This document shows, one piece after another, positions 1 through 11,800 of a stretch of 64,000 nt of DNA. A program made the translations under genes and the position numbers. The stretch is taken from NCBI RefSeq assembly GCF_000321225.1, contig NW_004450460.1, forward strand, positions 2,181,387-2,245,386, written 5' to 3'. Within the stretch, counting starts at the first letter, position 1. Each line of letters starts with the position of its first letter. The notes under the pieces were generated by a model that saw only the letters and a list, made by a program, of their open reading frames with translations, had not been told where the DNA came from and searched no databases. The stretch is from Odobenus rosmarus divergens (taxonomy: Eukaryota; Chordata; Mammalia; Carnivora; Odobenidae).

Positions 1-109
1 GGGACATTTTGGGGAGTGGTGAGAGCTGCGAACAGAACTGTGAGCGATTCAGTCAGGGGGCTCCTGGCTGAAAAGGTCAGGGGAGGCTGCTGTCAACATT
101 TCAGCTGAG

Positions 110-170
110 GTTCTACAACATGGTGGCAGAGGGAAGAGCACGTTCAAAGGCCCTGGGGCAGGATCAAGAG
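110..170 (-). repeat. Old L2-like LINE fragment
   Basis: The stretch with 'agagggaagagcacgttcaa' followed by 'aggccctggggcagga' resembles the part of the L2 consensus that reads 'gagggaacagcaagtgcaaaggccctgaggcag' in antisense. It is short and diverged, and the assignment rests on remembered consensus only. Confidence 0.4.
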
Positions 171-1889
171 GGATGTGTGTGCTCAGGATCCGAGAGAAGG
201 GGGTCCGGGAGGACTGACTGGGGGGGGCTGCAAAAGATTACATTGCACTCTGGGTGCACCCGCCGGGAATTCTGCGGAGGGCGCTAGCTCAGGTCAGCGG
301 GGAGAAGCTCAGCCTGGCAGCTGTCTAGGCCGAATGGGAGGGAGCCGAGCCTATCGGTGAGAGGGGACCTGACAGTGCCGGCGAGGGATGCAGGTGGCCC
401 GGGCTGGGGTGTCGGAGAAGGAGAGGAGAGGGGTGGGATTCGGGGCACACGCTCTGGGGCGCCGCGGGACCCCAGCTGAGCACTGCACTGTGGGAGGGCC
501 GGCACCAACCCTGAGACAGGAGGACAAGGTTAGGTGCAGTTCTCTTTGTGACCTGCTGTGCTGAGGTGCTGTAAGGCCCACATGTCGGTGGAGGCCAGCT
601 TCTGGGGCCCCGGGGAGGGCACAGAGCCGGGGCCGAGACTTGGGGGTGTCTGTGCAGAGGGAGGTCCTAGGGCTGGGTGCAGAGGGTGGGCGAGGTTGTG
701 CCGGCCTGGTGAACACAGGTGCAATGACCCTGAGACCCCTGCCCACGGTCAGCCTGGAACAAGGCACTGCTGAGCTCCCTGGCAGACCCTGGGCATCCGT
801 GAGGCAGCCCCCAAGCAAGCAGGTGTCTATGGGGCTGGTAGAAGTCTCCCTGTCATGGTGCTCTCTCAGAGGGAAGCAGCCTGCACTCCTGAGGGGTGGT
901 TAGCGAGGGCCAACCAGGCACTGGCAGGCCTCTAGAAGGGTCTTGGGTGGGGGCACTGACCAGGTCCTCAGCCATTTGGTCACACTGTGCAGAGGACCCA
1001 GCTGAGACATGGCTGACCGTGGCAGTGGCTCAGTCCACCTGCCACAGCGTGGCCTCCTCCACGCCCCCTGCAGCCCAGACAGCAGAAGACGCAAGGGACG
1101 GGTACTAGGACAGAGGCCCCGGTCTGAGACGCTCACCTTCGCCAAGTGCCAAGTCACCAACCCCACCATGACACGAGCGGCTGCCATGTCTCCTGCCCCC
1201 CGAGCCGAGGCTCACCCCTAGCCTGGACTCCGCCCGAGCAGAGGGCCCTGGCAGACAGGCAGAAGGACACGGGTTGGTGACCATGAGTCCCTGTTAGAAG
1301 ACATTGGCATTCAACAGAGCCCCCTTGCAGGCGGGCAGGGCGGGGGGAGGGGGTTGCTGCTCAGCCTCTGAGTTGCTCTGTCCCAGCAGCATCGTGGGCT
1401 GTGGAGGGGAGCTCACCACCTTGGCACATGCAAAGGCCCAGGGGCCTAGAGGTCCTGGTAGACACGCCTGTACCCTCGGCAGCTCAGGGAACATTTTAGT
1501 GAATGGTGACCTGTGTAAAATCACACCTGGGGCGGCTCGTGCATTCTCCAGCACGGTCTCCGTGCCCCAGAAAGCCCGGTGTACATGCGCACGCACACAC
1601 GTACCCACACATGTACCGGCCGGCCTCAGAGGCCAAGGGACTCGGCCAAGGTCACCAGGCTCGGACAAAACCCCAGGCGGCCCGTCCAGTGCCCGAGGCC
1701 TCCTCCCCTCGGACCCGGACCCAGTGCCACGCACACCCCCAGAACCTCCTCCGAGGCCGCAGGCCAGCCCTCCCGCGGCTCCGTGGCCCACGCACCGGAC
1801 CCTGTGGCCGCCCCCTCAGCAGTGGGTGCGCGCCTCGCTGCAGGACGGAAAGCTCCAGCAGAGCGGCGGCCCTGGGACTGGCAGTAAAA

Positions 1890-2095
1890 CCTCTGCCGCT
1901 AGAAACACGGTTGGGTTTTCTCCAAGAGCTAAAGCACTAAAACAAAGTCATAAACACAATTACACCGTCTCCTGCCATAAATTAGGACGTTATGAAGCGC
2001 TGTGATCTATTCCCACTCATACCCAGCTCTGTGAGACGGCCCAGCCCCATGGGCCCTAACGAAAGGGTGATTTATGGGCGCTGTTGTCGGCTTCT
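1890..2095. promoter_or_regulatory. AT-rich block, candidate conserved noncoding element (KCNQ1 intron)
   Basis: An AT-rich island in GC-rich intron. It holds homeodomain/Cdx-like words such as 'agtcataaacacaatta', 'cataaattagg' and 'gatttatggg'. It does not look like a known repeat and has no coding frame. Regulatory function is inferred from composition and motif clustering only. Confidence 0.35.
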
Positions 2096-4394
2096 TGCCG
2101 TGGGGGAGGGGCGCTCCCGAGCCCTGAGGAGTCAGAGGCCCAGCGCCAGGGGCGGACCTGCGGGCCACATGCGCGTTCCGGGCTGGGCGGGACATCCCAG
2201 GACAGCTCGCCCCAGGCAGGCGGACAGGCACCCTGTGCCCCCTCCCTGTCCCCGGGGGGGCTCTGGAGTCCAGCTGCTGGGCGATGTAGCCCTGGCTGTG
2301 TCCGCCCCCCGGTGCTGGCGAGGGCGAGGAAGGGCAGAGGCCCCGGGCTCATGGAGCCTGATTCTAGTGAGAGACACAAACACACACCCGGTGTCTTGGG
2401 GGAAAATATGGGCTGCTCAGGGGGGATCTGGAGGGCCGTGGCAAGGGAAGGAGGTGACCTCAGGTCGGCGATGCTGGTGAGACCTTGTTGGGGGGTTGGG
2501 GGGGTGACTGGTGCAGGCAGCTGGAGCAGTGGGGACGAAGGCCACCATGTGTGAGGATCAGCTGAGGGCTCTGCAGTGGAGTGAGTGAGGAGGGAGGAAG
2601 GGAGGCCAGAGAGCCAAGGGGGGCATGCAGAGGACCACGCAGGGACTCAGGCTTCCAGCAGTGGGATGGCAGCTCGGGAGGGTATGAGGAAGACAGCGAC
2701 GGGACCCGGCGTGTGTTCGGAAAGGCCTGTAGAAGCATGTTGGGGGAGGCGGGGAAGCTGGCTGGCAGGCTACTGCACCTGTCCCAGCAAGTGAGCATGG
2801 TTGCCTAGCCTGGGCTTGGCCATGGAGGGGTCCCTCAGGCTCTGCCGACAGACAGAATGCCGAACATGATGCTGAGATTTGGAGACTTTTCCCGAGATGA
2901 GGAGACTTCAGAAGGATCAGGGTGGGCCCAGAGAGGTGGAAGGACATAGACGTGGGGTGCCGGAAGCTGTGTTCTCACAGTCTGAGTTCAGCCTGGGGCT
3001 GCATGTGCAGGTGCTGGGTGCGTCCCTGGTCTGAGCCTGGCGTGCTCCAGGTCAGAGGATGGGGGGGGGGGTGGTGGCCCTCCTGTCAGTCAGTGGGGAG
3101 GGCTCTGGGCAAGCAGACCCCAGACGGAGCCGATGCCCTCCCCTTTGTGGCTTTTCTCAGGGGATGTGGGAGCTCGGCATCACCCGCAAGGGCTGGAGGG
3201 CACAGGGAGCAGAGGTCATAGGTCCCTGTGACCCCTGCCACCCTCCCTGACCAGGCAGCAGCTTTTGGAGTGACGGTCAAGGGCCATGCCCATAGGAAGG
3301 AGGCACAAGCATGGCATTCTATGGGGAGAGAGAACTCAGAAGTCCTGGGGTTGGGGGGTGCAGGACAACCTCCTGTAATCTGCTCAGCAGCCCTGCGGCC
3401 CAGGGTGGGGGGTCACCCCTCTCAGACCGAGCCCTTCCTGTGTCCAGCAGGGCCCAAGGACACCTTGGTGTGGCTAGGCTCTTTCATGGGGTGGGCACAC
3501 ACACTTCTATCCACCAATCAGAGTTCACTCCTCAGACCCCATGTCCCACCCTGTGCTGGGGGCATCTAGTGAGCTCTGTATGTTTGGGAGGGATGGCAGG
3601 GTGACACCTGCCCACCCATGAGACTGTGAGGTGTGGCTGGGCCTCGGGGGCCCTGGCCAGGGGAGGTGGGCCTCTGTCCTGCGCTCTCCAGCACAGGGCT
3701 CCCTCCTGGCCTGGTCAGAATGGGGACTGGGACAGTGGCACCGGGGACCCCTCCCCTGAGCCCCTCCTAGACCTGCCCCCAGCTGTGTCTCCAGGGACCT
3801 GAGGCACCACTGGACCTCAGCTGCATCACCCTCAGCTGAGCCCGTCTGATGGGCTCAGATGGCAGCCACACGGCACCCCCCATGCCCCAGCCCTTCACTC
3901 CCGCATCTCCCTGGTGTCTGTGAAGTAGAGGGGAGCCAGGGAGAACCAGAGGCCTGCAGGAGGGATGAGGGGGCAGGTAGAGGGTGAAGGGAAGGCAGAG
4001 CCAGTATGCAGACGTGCGGGGCGATCACAGCCACGTCACTGTGCACGTCCCCAGTGTGCGTGCCAGGGTGAGCTAGCTGGGGCTCTGGGCTCCTGTGTGC
4101 CCAGCCCTGAGCCTAGAACCCTCCAACTCCCTTCAGCCCAGGTGGGTCCAGGGCAGTCTGCAAATAGGAGGGCCCAGGTGACCTTTGCCGGGGACCCCGC
4201 AGAGGGCTCTGGGATGTCCCGGGAGGAGGTTCCACCCCACCTGCAGACGCCAGGGCACCACCTGCGGCCTCTCGGGGCCGGGGGCTCCCTCCCCTCGAGC
4301 CCCAGGCCTCTGTGGGCCCCCCTTTTGCCCGTCTCCCACCGGAAGAGCCAGGGCCACTGGCAGGTCGAGAGCCGGGATCAAGGCTGAACAGGTC

Positions 4395-4640
4395 CTGCAA
4401 AAATCTCCCTTGAAAGACTCTTTTTCAAGATTTTCTTTTGAAAACAAATTCATAACCACATCACACAGGAACCCCGTCGCCTCGGGTTTGATCACCGGCC
4501 GCCCGGGGTCCTCTCGTAGCTGTTACTCTAATTGCTTTTTTTCCCTTGGAGGGCCGCGTGCGTCGTCTGTGGTTATTAATCTGGTGAGTCGAGGCGAGGA
4601 ACAAGGGCCCTTTGTCGGCCTTGTCCTTTCAGCCTCTAGC
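4395..4640. promoter_or_regulatory. AT-rich block, candidate conserved noncoding element (KCNQ1 intron)
   Basis: A sharp drop in GC content with 'gaaaacaaattcataacca', 'ctctaattgctttttt' and 'ggttattaatctgg', which resemble TAAT-core homeodomain sites. No repeat family is recognised. Function is an inference. Confidence 0.35.
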
Positions 4641-5424
4641 AGATTGCAAGGAACCATGAGGTCCAAGATCCCCAAAACTGATCTGCCCCCACGGCTCTGG
4701 GGAGTGCCGTCGCAGTCCCGTGCGGGGCTGCCTTCCCCTGGGCACCCGCCAGGTGGTCGCACCTCTCTGCAGCTGGGGTTTGGCCACTGAGCACCCCCAC
4801 CCTACGTGTGAGTGGGAGAAAGGCACACACTGTGCTCAAGCAGAGAAGGGAGGGGGACAAGGCCACCTCGGGGGCCACCTCTCTGAGAAGTGACGGAGCG
4901 GGGCCTGAAGCCAACGGGAGCTACCTGCCCATCACCCTGGCTCGGGCCCTCCTGAGCCCGCAGGCCAGGGAGAAGGAGGGAGGCCCCTGCCAAGGAGCTG
5001 CTGCATGGGTCCTGGGACCACCCTGAGGCCCTGCCCCGGAGCAGAAGAGTGTCTGACTACATCAGCCCGGGGGCTGGGGGCTGGGGGGGCTGGGCAATCA
5101 CAGCAAATATGGGGTACTCAGTGCCAGCACCTGAGCCCAAGGCAGCCCTGGGGGGTGGGGGGGGCACCAAGTTGGGCCACCAAGCTCCAGGAGGGGGCCT
5201 AGCTCTGCAGGGAGCGGGGGAGAGGCTGGGAGGGCTCTGGAAGGCTTGACCACCCCCCGCCCCCGGCATTCACTGCACCCCTGCCTGCCCCAGTATGGCC
5301 TGCAGGACAGTGCCCGGTGGCAGGACGGGCCGAGCGCCTCCTCCGGCCGCGCCCAGCCGCCCCCACCCACCCCTGCATCCCAACCACACTTCTGTTTCCT
5401 TTTTGTCCAAGAACACCCTGTAAA

Positions 5425-5600
5425 GGCTTCCATACCCACTTACACATCTGGGGGCTCCAACAGATGTTCGAGTGCCGTAGAGTGAAAATTTATGAAACCA
5501 CAAATTCTCTTCTGTAATGTATTTGGGGCTCTAATTAATGCCAAACCAATTGATACCCGAGCTGGGGCCTGTACAGTTAAATGACACTGAGCCATGCCTG
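5425..5600. promoter_or_regulatory. AT-rich block, candidate conserved noncoding element (KCNQ1 intron)
   Basis: Contains 'aaaatttatgaaaccacaaa', 'gtaatgtatttggggctcta' and 'ccaaaccaattgatac' within otherwise GC-rich intron. It has TAAT cores and an AACCACAAA (RUNX-type) word. No ORF and no recognised repeat. Regulatory role inferred only. Confidence 0.35.
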
Positions 5601-7631
5601 GACGTGCCTCCTTCAAAGCCATTCGTGTGCAGGGCCTGGGGAGCGCAGGTGACCTCCCGGGGGCCTCCCAGGGTGCCCGCAGGTAGTAGAACTAAGGGGT
5701 CCCAGGGGATCTCGGGCCAGGAAGGGGGGTGGGGTTTAGGTGTGACCGCAGACAAGTCCGTCCACCCCATGTCCCCTCCTGCCTTGCTCACTGTGAGTGT
5801 CCGCCCAGCCTTCTGAGCTCAGCTTGGACCCCCCAACACACACCCTCACCCCCTCCCAGGTCTGGCTGCATCAGCCTTGACCCCTCCCGGACTGACAAGC
5901 GTGTCTTCCCAGCATGGAAGCCCAGGGTTGGGGCTTGCAGGGGTGAAATGGGAGAGGCAGGGGTCCCAGCCGGTGACCATGCGCAAGGCCCTTCTCCTCC
6001 TCGGACCTCAGGGTCTGTGTCTGTGGGTTGGAGTGTAGGTCTCAGTTTGGGGGCTAGGAGAGCTGAGCAGCCCCAGGCCCCACCCCAGCCGAACCAGAGA
6101 AGCCCTGCACCCCTTCCCTTGATCGCCTGGGCTCCAGCATCAGATTTATCTGGGAAAATAGAGGATCAAGCCCCTTGGGCCCCGGGTGCTGGGGCCTCAG
6201 ACGAGCAGCTGTCCCAGGGGGCCTGAGATAGGTAGTTCTCGGAGCCGGGGCCACCAGCCGGAGGCAGAGACCACACCGGCCTCAGCCCTGCACAGCTGAG
6301 GAGATGGGTCCCCTGGGTTGGAGGAGGGCACAGCCCCCCTCCCAGACAGCCCTTCCAAAAGGGGGAGGGCTGCGGACGGGGAATCCTCCTGGCCCCCATC
6401 CTGCCCTGCCTGGCACAGGGGCTCGGGGTAAGGGCCTCCTCTGGCTCCTCAGGAGAGACCCCTCTTTTCCTCTTGTGCCTGCCAGCCTCCCTCCTCGCCC
6501 CTCCCCTGCAGTTCAGCGTCTGTGGTGGGCCGGAGGGTTGTTGGCTGCCATACCCGCCTCTGGAGCCGGCCGCCCTGGGGACCCGGCTCCTCCAGCCTTC
6601 ATGGGGTTTAGGGCCACTTCACCCAACAGCAGGTTCCCCAGGGCAGTGCAGCCAGCACCCAGCTTTGCCTGGTCCCAGTGAAGGGGTGCTGCGGCCAGCG
6701 GTGGGCCCAGGGGTGTCCCGGGGAGCAGGCTGGCCCCGGGCAGCCCCGGACAGAGCCCTCAGGTAGAACCGGCCCCTCTCCGTCCCGCACCGTTCCGTTC
6801 CCAGTCCTCCAGGTGCTCCAGGCACCCACAGCAGCAGCAGGAGGGCCTGCTTTGTTCTCTGACGCACGCCGTGAAGGAGTCACCCCCAAGGCCCTGCAAC
6901 CCTGGCTCATGCCTGGACCCCACAAGCTCACGGCTCGCTGGCTCCACACCCTCTGCTGGCCTACTCCCTGCGGTGGGGAGGGGGGGGGCCTCGCTCGACA
7001 GCGCCTGACCCCACCGGGCCGCCCCACACTGCCCCGGGCTGCCTTCAGCCCCCGCACTCCTAGCCCCTGGCAGGCGCTGTGGGGGACGCACCCACTGGCC
7101 CCAGCCCATGCTGCCCCCGCGTTTGCTTCCAGTCTCCCAGGGTGAACCCGTCTGTTCCCCATTGGCAGCCCCAGAGCTCAGAGCAGGTCAGGCTTCTGAT
7201 AAAAGGGGGTTGGGCCACGTGGCCAGAAAGAGCGCCCCGGCCTGACCCCTGGGGAATCGGTGCAGATGGGGTCCTGATTGGGTGGGGACTCACTGGGAAG
7301 ACAGTGATGCTGCTGGGAGGGGGGCAGAGGGGCAGGCGGAAGACGGACCCCACCCTGTGACCCCTGAGCCCTTCCCAGGAGGAATCACCTGGTCCACCTA
7401 CAGGAGAAAGGGGGGTGGTCTCTGCAAATGCAGACACACACAGGGGGCCGCGCACACGTACACACATTCCCCGCACACCCAGGCCTGTGCACGGCTCACG
7501 TGTGCAGGGACCCTCGGGCCTGCTCCCTGGGCACCTGCCCTGCCCCAGCCTTCGCCGAGCCCAGGCCCCGAGGCCATCTGCACACCTGGGCTTCTCCCAC
7601 TCAAGACTCACCTCTGCTCCTGTCTCCACAG

Positions 7632-7856
7632 GTGACACAGCTGGACCAGAGGCTGGTGCTCATCACAGACCTGCTTCACCAGCTTCTCTCCCTGCACCAG
7701 GGCGGCCCCCCAGGCGGCCGGCCCCCCAGCGAGGGGGGTGCCCAGGCTCTGCAGCCTTGCAGCACCATCAGCCCCGAGCTCTTCCTGCCCAGCAACACCC
7801 TGCCCACCTATGAGCAGCTGACTGTGCCCCGCAGGGGCCCCGACGAGGGGTCCTGA
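7632..7856 (+). CDS. KCNQ1: KCNQ1 (Kv7.1) terminal coding exon, partial gene
   Basis: This exon encodes the last 74 residues of the voltage-gated potassium channel alpha subunit Kv7.1, which carries the cardiac IKs current with KCNE1 and epithelial K+ currents. The acceptor is 'ctgtctccacag' ending at 7631; the exon opens in phase 0 with VTQLDQRL and ends at TGA 7854-7856. The first ~22 residues ([20 protein letters not shown]) are the distal part of the helix D coiled coil that tetramerises the C-terminus. A Gly/Pro-rich linker follows, then the conserved tail with LPTYEQL, the PY-type motif bound by Nedd4 ligases, and the terminus RRGPDEGS. From memory the human exon encodes 78 residues; the difference lies in the linker. 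Homology of both ends is unmistakable. Earlier exons are outside the window. In human and mouse this gene hosts the KvDMR1/KCNQ1OT1 imprinting centre in a far upstream intron. Confidence 0.97.
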   Translation: MTQLDQRLVLITDLLHQLLSLHQGGPPGGRPPSEGGAQALQPCSTISPELFLPSNTLPTYEQLTVPRRGPDEGS

Positions 7857-8900
7857 TGGGGGCTTGGAGCCCCAGGCCTGCGAGGGCAGGGCCGGAGGAG
7901 CTGTTCAGCCTGGCCCACCTCCCACCCAGCAGGGGCACCCCACCCCACAGGTCACCGGCATCTCCTCGAAGGCCCAAGAGAGCAGCCCCTCCCTTCCAGG
8001 CCCCGGACCCCCCATGGGCCACGCCGTCCTGAGAGCCTGCACTTCGAGGAGTCACCGAGGCCACCCTTCCAGCCAACGGGTACTAGAACTTGGCTGGGTT
8101 TGGGGGCCCCTCTCAGCTCTGAGACCATGGCCCCCCACATCATTTGTATGCCAGTTGGGACACAGTGGCAGGGCTCAGTCTAGACCCCCGGGGGGCCGGG
8201 CATCCTAGGCACTTGATCCAGCCCACGTATGGTCAAGAAACAGCACAGGTGTGTGCAGGCCCACCCTGGTAGGCCCAGGGGACTTCCTGGGGGGGGGGAC
8301 AGAGGGACGGTCAGGACAGGGTCCACGGGTACCCCACCCTCAAACTCGAACCCAGGACCCAGGGAGGAGGCAGGCAGGGCAGGGCTGGCCCAGCCCGTGC
8401 CAAACCGAGGATGCCCATGATCAAGGCCTAGTGGCCCCGCTCAGAGGGCCCCAGGCCTGGGCCGTGCTCTCCACCCGACAGAGACACTGGCTCAGAGGGC
8501 CAGGGCTGTGACGGAGGGGACCCTGAGGCTACAGCGTCCGGCAGGAGGGACCGGCCCACCACGGTGCCCGGAGTGCTCCATGGGGGTGGACTGTCCCCCA
8601 CTGTGGACCGGCAGCTTCTCCTGCCCATCCCCTGCCCTGCGCGCGGCCCCCACCTCAGCTCCCCACCAGGTCTGAGCAGCTAGAAAGACACACAGAACCG
8701 CCCCATCCCCGGCCAGGGGTGGGGTGGGCATAAGGGTGTCACAATCCCTGCACAAGACAGGGGCTCCTCCTGGGCGTCACATCTCACGGAAATCAGAATA
8801 ATTTGTGGTGATTTGGAATCTGTTTTAATGAGCTTCACAGTGTGATTTTGATTCTTAATTGTGGCGCTTTTCCTAATAAACGTGGAGTCATGGAGCTGGT
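7857..8900 (+). other. KCNQ1: KCNQ1 3' untranslated region
   Basis: The region runs from the KCNQ1 stop codon to just past the AATAAA at 8875. Its last ~120 bases ('ggaaatcagaataatttgtg' through 'gtggcgcttttcctaataaa') are AT-rich and resemble the conserved end of the human KCNQ1 3'UTR as I recall it. The middle is GC-rich without recognisable features. The cleavage point near 8.9 kb is estimated from the signal, not observed. Confidence 0.75.
8875..8880 (+). terminator. KCNQ1: KCNQ1 poly(A) signal AATAAA
   Basis: A canonical AATAAA about 1.02 kb after the stop codon, with GT-rich sequence ('cgtggagtcatggagctggt') directly downstream as expected for a cleavage-stimulation element. Confidence 0.75.
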
Positions 8901-9224
8901 CTCGGGCCTGCCCTTGCCTTCATTCCTGAGGGAGCAGTCCATCTTTGGGACAACCCGTCCCCCTGCGGAGCCAGTCCCAGCTTTCAACCCTCCGGAGCAC
9001 CCTCGTCGCCGTCTGCACTGGCCCAGGGAAGGGGAAGAGCCCCGGAGCCCCCGGCTCTCTGGGAGGAGCCCTCCCCGCTGGCCCCAGGGACCCAGAAGCA
9101 CCTTGAGGCCAGGCTGTTACTGCCCCAGCCCTGTAGCCAGCACCGAGCTCAGCTCTGCCCACAAGAGCTGATCAGAGGGAAAGAACACAGCCAGAAACAG
9201 GGCCTGCCCTCCAGGCTCTGCTTC

Positions 9225-9345
9225 TGTTGGCACCTTTGCTGGAATGTTCTTCCTGCCCTCACCCCTCACCACTACTGAAGTCACTTCTGTGGTCTGTGGC
9301 CCAGCTCAAAGCCCCTCCTGAGAAGCAGCCCCCTCCAGGCCTTGG
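9225..9345 (+). repeat. L2 LINE 3' fragment
   Basis: 'tttgctggaatgttcttcct', the later 'tgaagtcacttct' and 'ctcctgagaagca' follow the order of the L2 3' region (…ctggaacgctcttcc… …tgtcacctcctcagagagg…). Diverged and short. Confidence 0.5.
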
Positions 9346-10574
9346 GACCCCTCGAGGGGATTGGGCTGACGGGCGAGGTTCTTGTCCCCAGATGCGCATC
9401 GGGGGTAGAGCTCCAGGACCCTGTCCTCCAGGCCCACGTCCCTCACACCAGCTCCACACTCACTTCTTGGGCCCCAGGGCTTGGTGGAGAGAGGACAGGG
9501 CCCCGCCCTCCCCTGCCGCCTACCCATGGGCATCTGGGCCCCCCACCTCCTCCCGAGGCCAGCTACCTTCCCTTCCTGCCTGGTAGACGGGACCCCCACG
9601 GCCTCCTTAGGGGCAGGCGTCCAGGTGGCTGCTGAATAGGAACTCATTTCACAGAGGAGGGGGCCAGGCTTCAGAGAGCTCACTGAGGCCATGGATCCAG
9701 TCAAAGCCTCCAGCCCAGGTTGGCATGCCTCCTGATCAGGGCTGTTGCGGTCCCGGGGCTTCCCCCTGGGGCAGATCTGACCACCTGATGTGGTCAAGAT
9801 GTGGTCACTGCCCATCTCCCAGCAGCCCCTGAGCCCCTGGGGAAGGCGGGCACCTTGCCAGGACCAGGCCTGGGGGTGCTGGGGTGTGGTGCTGGGGGGT
9901 AACCACCTCAGAGGCACACTCTGTCCTCTCCATCTGTCCCTCCCAGGCCAGGCCCCTCCTTGACCAAGGACCCCGGAGCTCTACCGTGGCGGTGGGGCAT
10001 GTCCAGGCCCACCCTCCAGGATCTTTAAGGATCCCTATGGGGGTGGGTGCAGGGAGTGACTAGGGCTCCAGAGCGCCCACACAGACATGCCTGCCCCCCT
10101 CCAGGCCTGGAGCTCCCTTGGTCCTGCCCAGCTTCAAGCAGTCTGGAGGCACATGCCAGGGGAGAGCCAGCCCGCCCTCACCCTGCCCCGTGGGCGCCCC
10201 CGGCACTCAGCGTGGCCCCCCAGCCAAGTTCTCCCCTTCAGCTCACAGATGCGGGCACGCTCGGCCGGGGTGGGGGCGGGTAAGCCTGCTACACCCGCCT
10301 GACTGCTCCTCGGTCCTCCGGGACTGCTTACCCCCCTGCTCCCCTTCCAGAGCCCACCTGCGTCCCCAGGCCGTAAGGGCTGGGGGCGGCTGGCATTTAG
10401 AGGACGGGGCTGTCCCAAGGCTACTAGAAGCACCTGGCAGCCCGTGTCAGGCAGGCAACCCAGGTTCCCGATGGAGTGGGAAGGGAGGGCCTTGGGTTCT
10501 GCTCTGCTGAGCCCCACTGGGTCGGTGCCCCCCCAGGGGCTCCTGCCGTGGGGCCTGGATATCTGGCCTGGGCG

Positions 10575-10575
<1 letters not shown>

Positions 10576-10605
<30 letters not shown>
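10576..10605 (+). repeat. Homopolymer run of 30 G
   Basis: Thirty consecutive G on the plus strand, between 'ctgggcgc' and 'agcaggagg'. Such a run can form G-quadruplex DNA. It is also a place where length is poorly resolved by sequencing. Confidence 0.95.
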
Positions 10606-10606
<1 letters not shown>

Positions 10607-10674
10607 GCAGGAGGGGCGGCGCAGAGCCTGGGGCCTCCCCCGCCTGCACCCACCAGGGGAGGGACAGGGGCAAC

Positions 10675-11000
10675 AATTACTGGAAAGGCAAAAGCTGTTG
10701 TTTCCTTGTTGGGTAAATATTTGTGGAAACCCCAGGAAGCGGCTGGCGGGAGAACAGGGCCCTCCGCGGTGGCGCCCCAGCCCCCCGGCCCCCCGGCCCT
10801 CGGTGTGCCGGGCACGGGGCCGCCCATCTGGGCAGGGCATGGCCCCTGCACCCAGCCCGGCTTTGTTTCCCGTATTATCGACTGCACACAAAGTCCACGA
10901 GTGCTTCACTCCTGGACGGGCCATTGTGGCCCTCTCGGGTGTGAAATGCAATTTACCTGAAATAAAGCCCAATTATGGAATTAGCTAATTAAAGCCCGCG
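10675..11000. promoter_or_regulatory. Candidate conserved noncoding element 3' of KCNQ1
   Basis: AT-rich words 'gttgggtaaatatttgtgga' (forkhead-like), 'gtgaaatgcaatttacctga' and 'aattatggaattagctaatt' (clustered homeodomain TAAT/ATTA cores) lie in a GC-rich surround. There is no ORF and no recognised repeat. It is a good candidate enhancer by composition, not proven. Confidence 0.4.
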
Positions 11001-11679
11001 GTGGAGGCTGGGCTGGGCCGGCCGGGCGCTCCGTGCCCGCCCGGTGCCCGCGGTCTGCGGGAACAGATGGTGCCCCGGGCCGCCGTGCCGGCCGCATTCC
11101 TTCACTCTGTCCCCCGATAACTGACTTAGACAGCACACGGCCATCTGGTGTATGACACGTCCTGTGTGCCCCGGACAATGGCCCAGCAGACCTCTCCGGG
11201 AGAGGGCCGTCACCCGGGCAACGGTGGCAAGTGCAGCCCAGGCCGTGCACGCCCCCTCCCCCAGCCCCTTTGTGGGCCCCGCTGCGGCTGCCTGGTTCTC
11301 GCTGCTCACAGTATCCATGAGTATTTGTCAGCAGCGCCTGGCCTTAGGGCCCAACAGTCCTCAAATTGGGCCCCTTATTGAGGTGCTCGGTGTCCAATGG
11401 GTGCTAGGAGCATCTGCTGGGGTAACAGGGTGGGGGCGGCTGGGGGGTGCTGCCCTGCTGCCCACTTCCTGGGGCAGCCCTTCCTCTGCCCCAGACCCCC
11501 TCCCCGCCCCCCCGGGTGTGCCCTCAGGAGCCAGGCAGGTGGGTGGCACCTCACAGGCGCTGGGCTCAACCGTGGGGGCCAGTGCCTGAGGCCTGTGTCG
11601 GCCCAACCCGAGGCTCTCCCAGTCTTTGGGCCACGGGACGGGAGCAGAGAGGCAAAGCAGGACCTCACTCCTGCCACCT

Positions 11680-11800
11680 CGCATCTGTCAAATGGGAAGA
11701 GTAGCCGTGCCCCTCCAAAGGGTGTGCGGGAGGGGCTGATGGGAGATAAGACCTGGAGGCTCCAGGACCAGGTCTGGCACACAGTAGGTGCTTAATAAAG
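11680..11800 (+). repeat. MIR SINE fragment
   Basis: 'catctgtcaaatgggaagag' and 'ggcacacagtaggtgcttaa' are the hallmark MIR words in MIR order and spacing (…tctgtaaaatgggg… …gcacatagtaggcgctcaataaa). Confidence 0.75.

Larger units (their letters stand above)
1..7631 (+). other. KCNQ1: 3' part of the last KCNQ1 intron
   Basis: Everything left of the acceptor at 7631 is intron of KCNQ1, because the recognised terminal exon starts directly after it. I found no other KCNQ1 exon here: the penultimate-exon peptide expected before the V-T-Q start is not visible in any frame. The sequence is GC-rich and mostly featureless, with short AT-rich islands at about 1.9-2.1, 4.4-4.6 and 5.4-5.6 kb listed separately. 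The start of the window (about 110-170) resembles an old L2 fragment. A weak internal AC-rich stretch lies at 7432-7470. Confidence 0.85.

Noticed and set aside
1..7631. KCNQ1OT1 promoter / KvDMR1 imprinting centre
   Set aside because: In human and mouse it lies in a much earlier KCNQ1 intron. No CpG island is seen in the intron part covered here.
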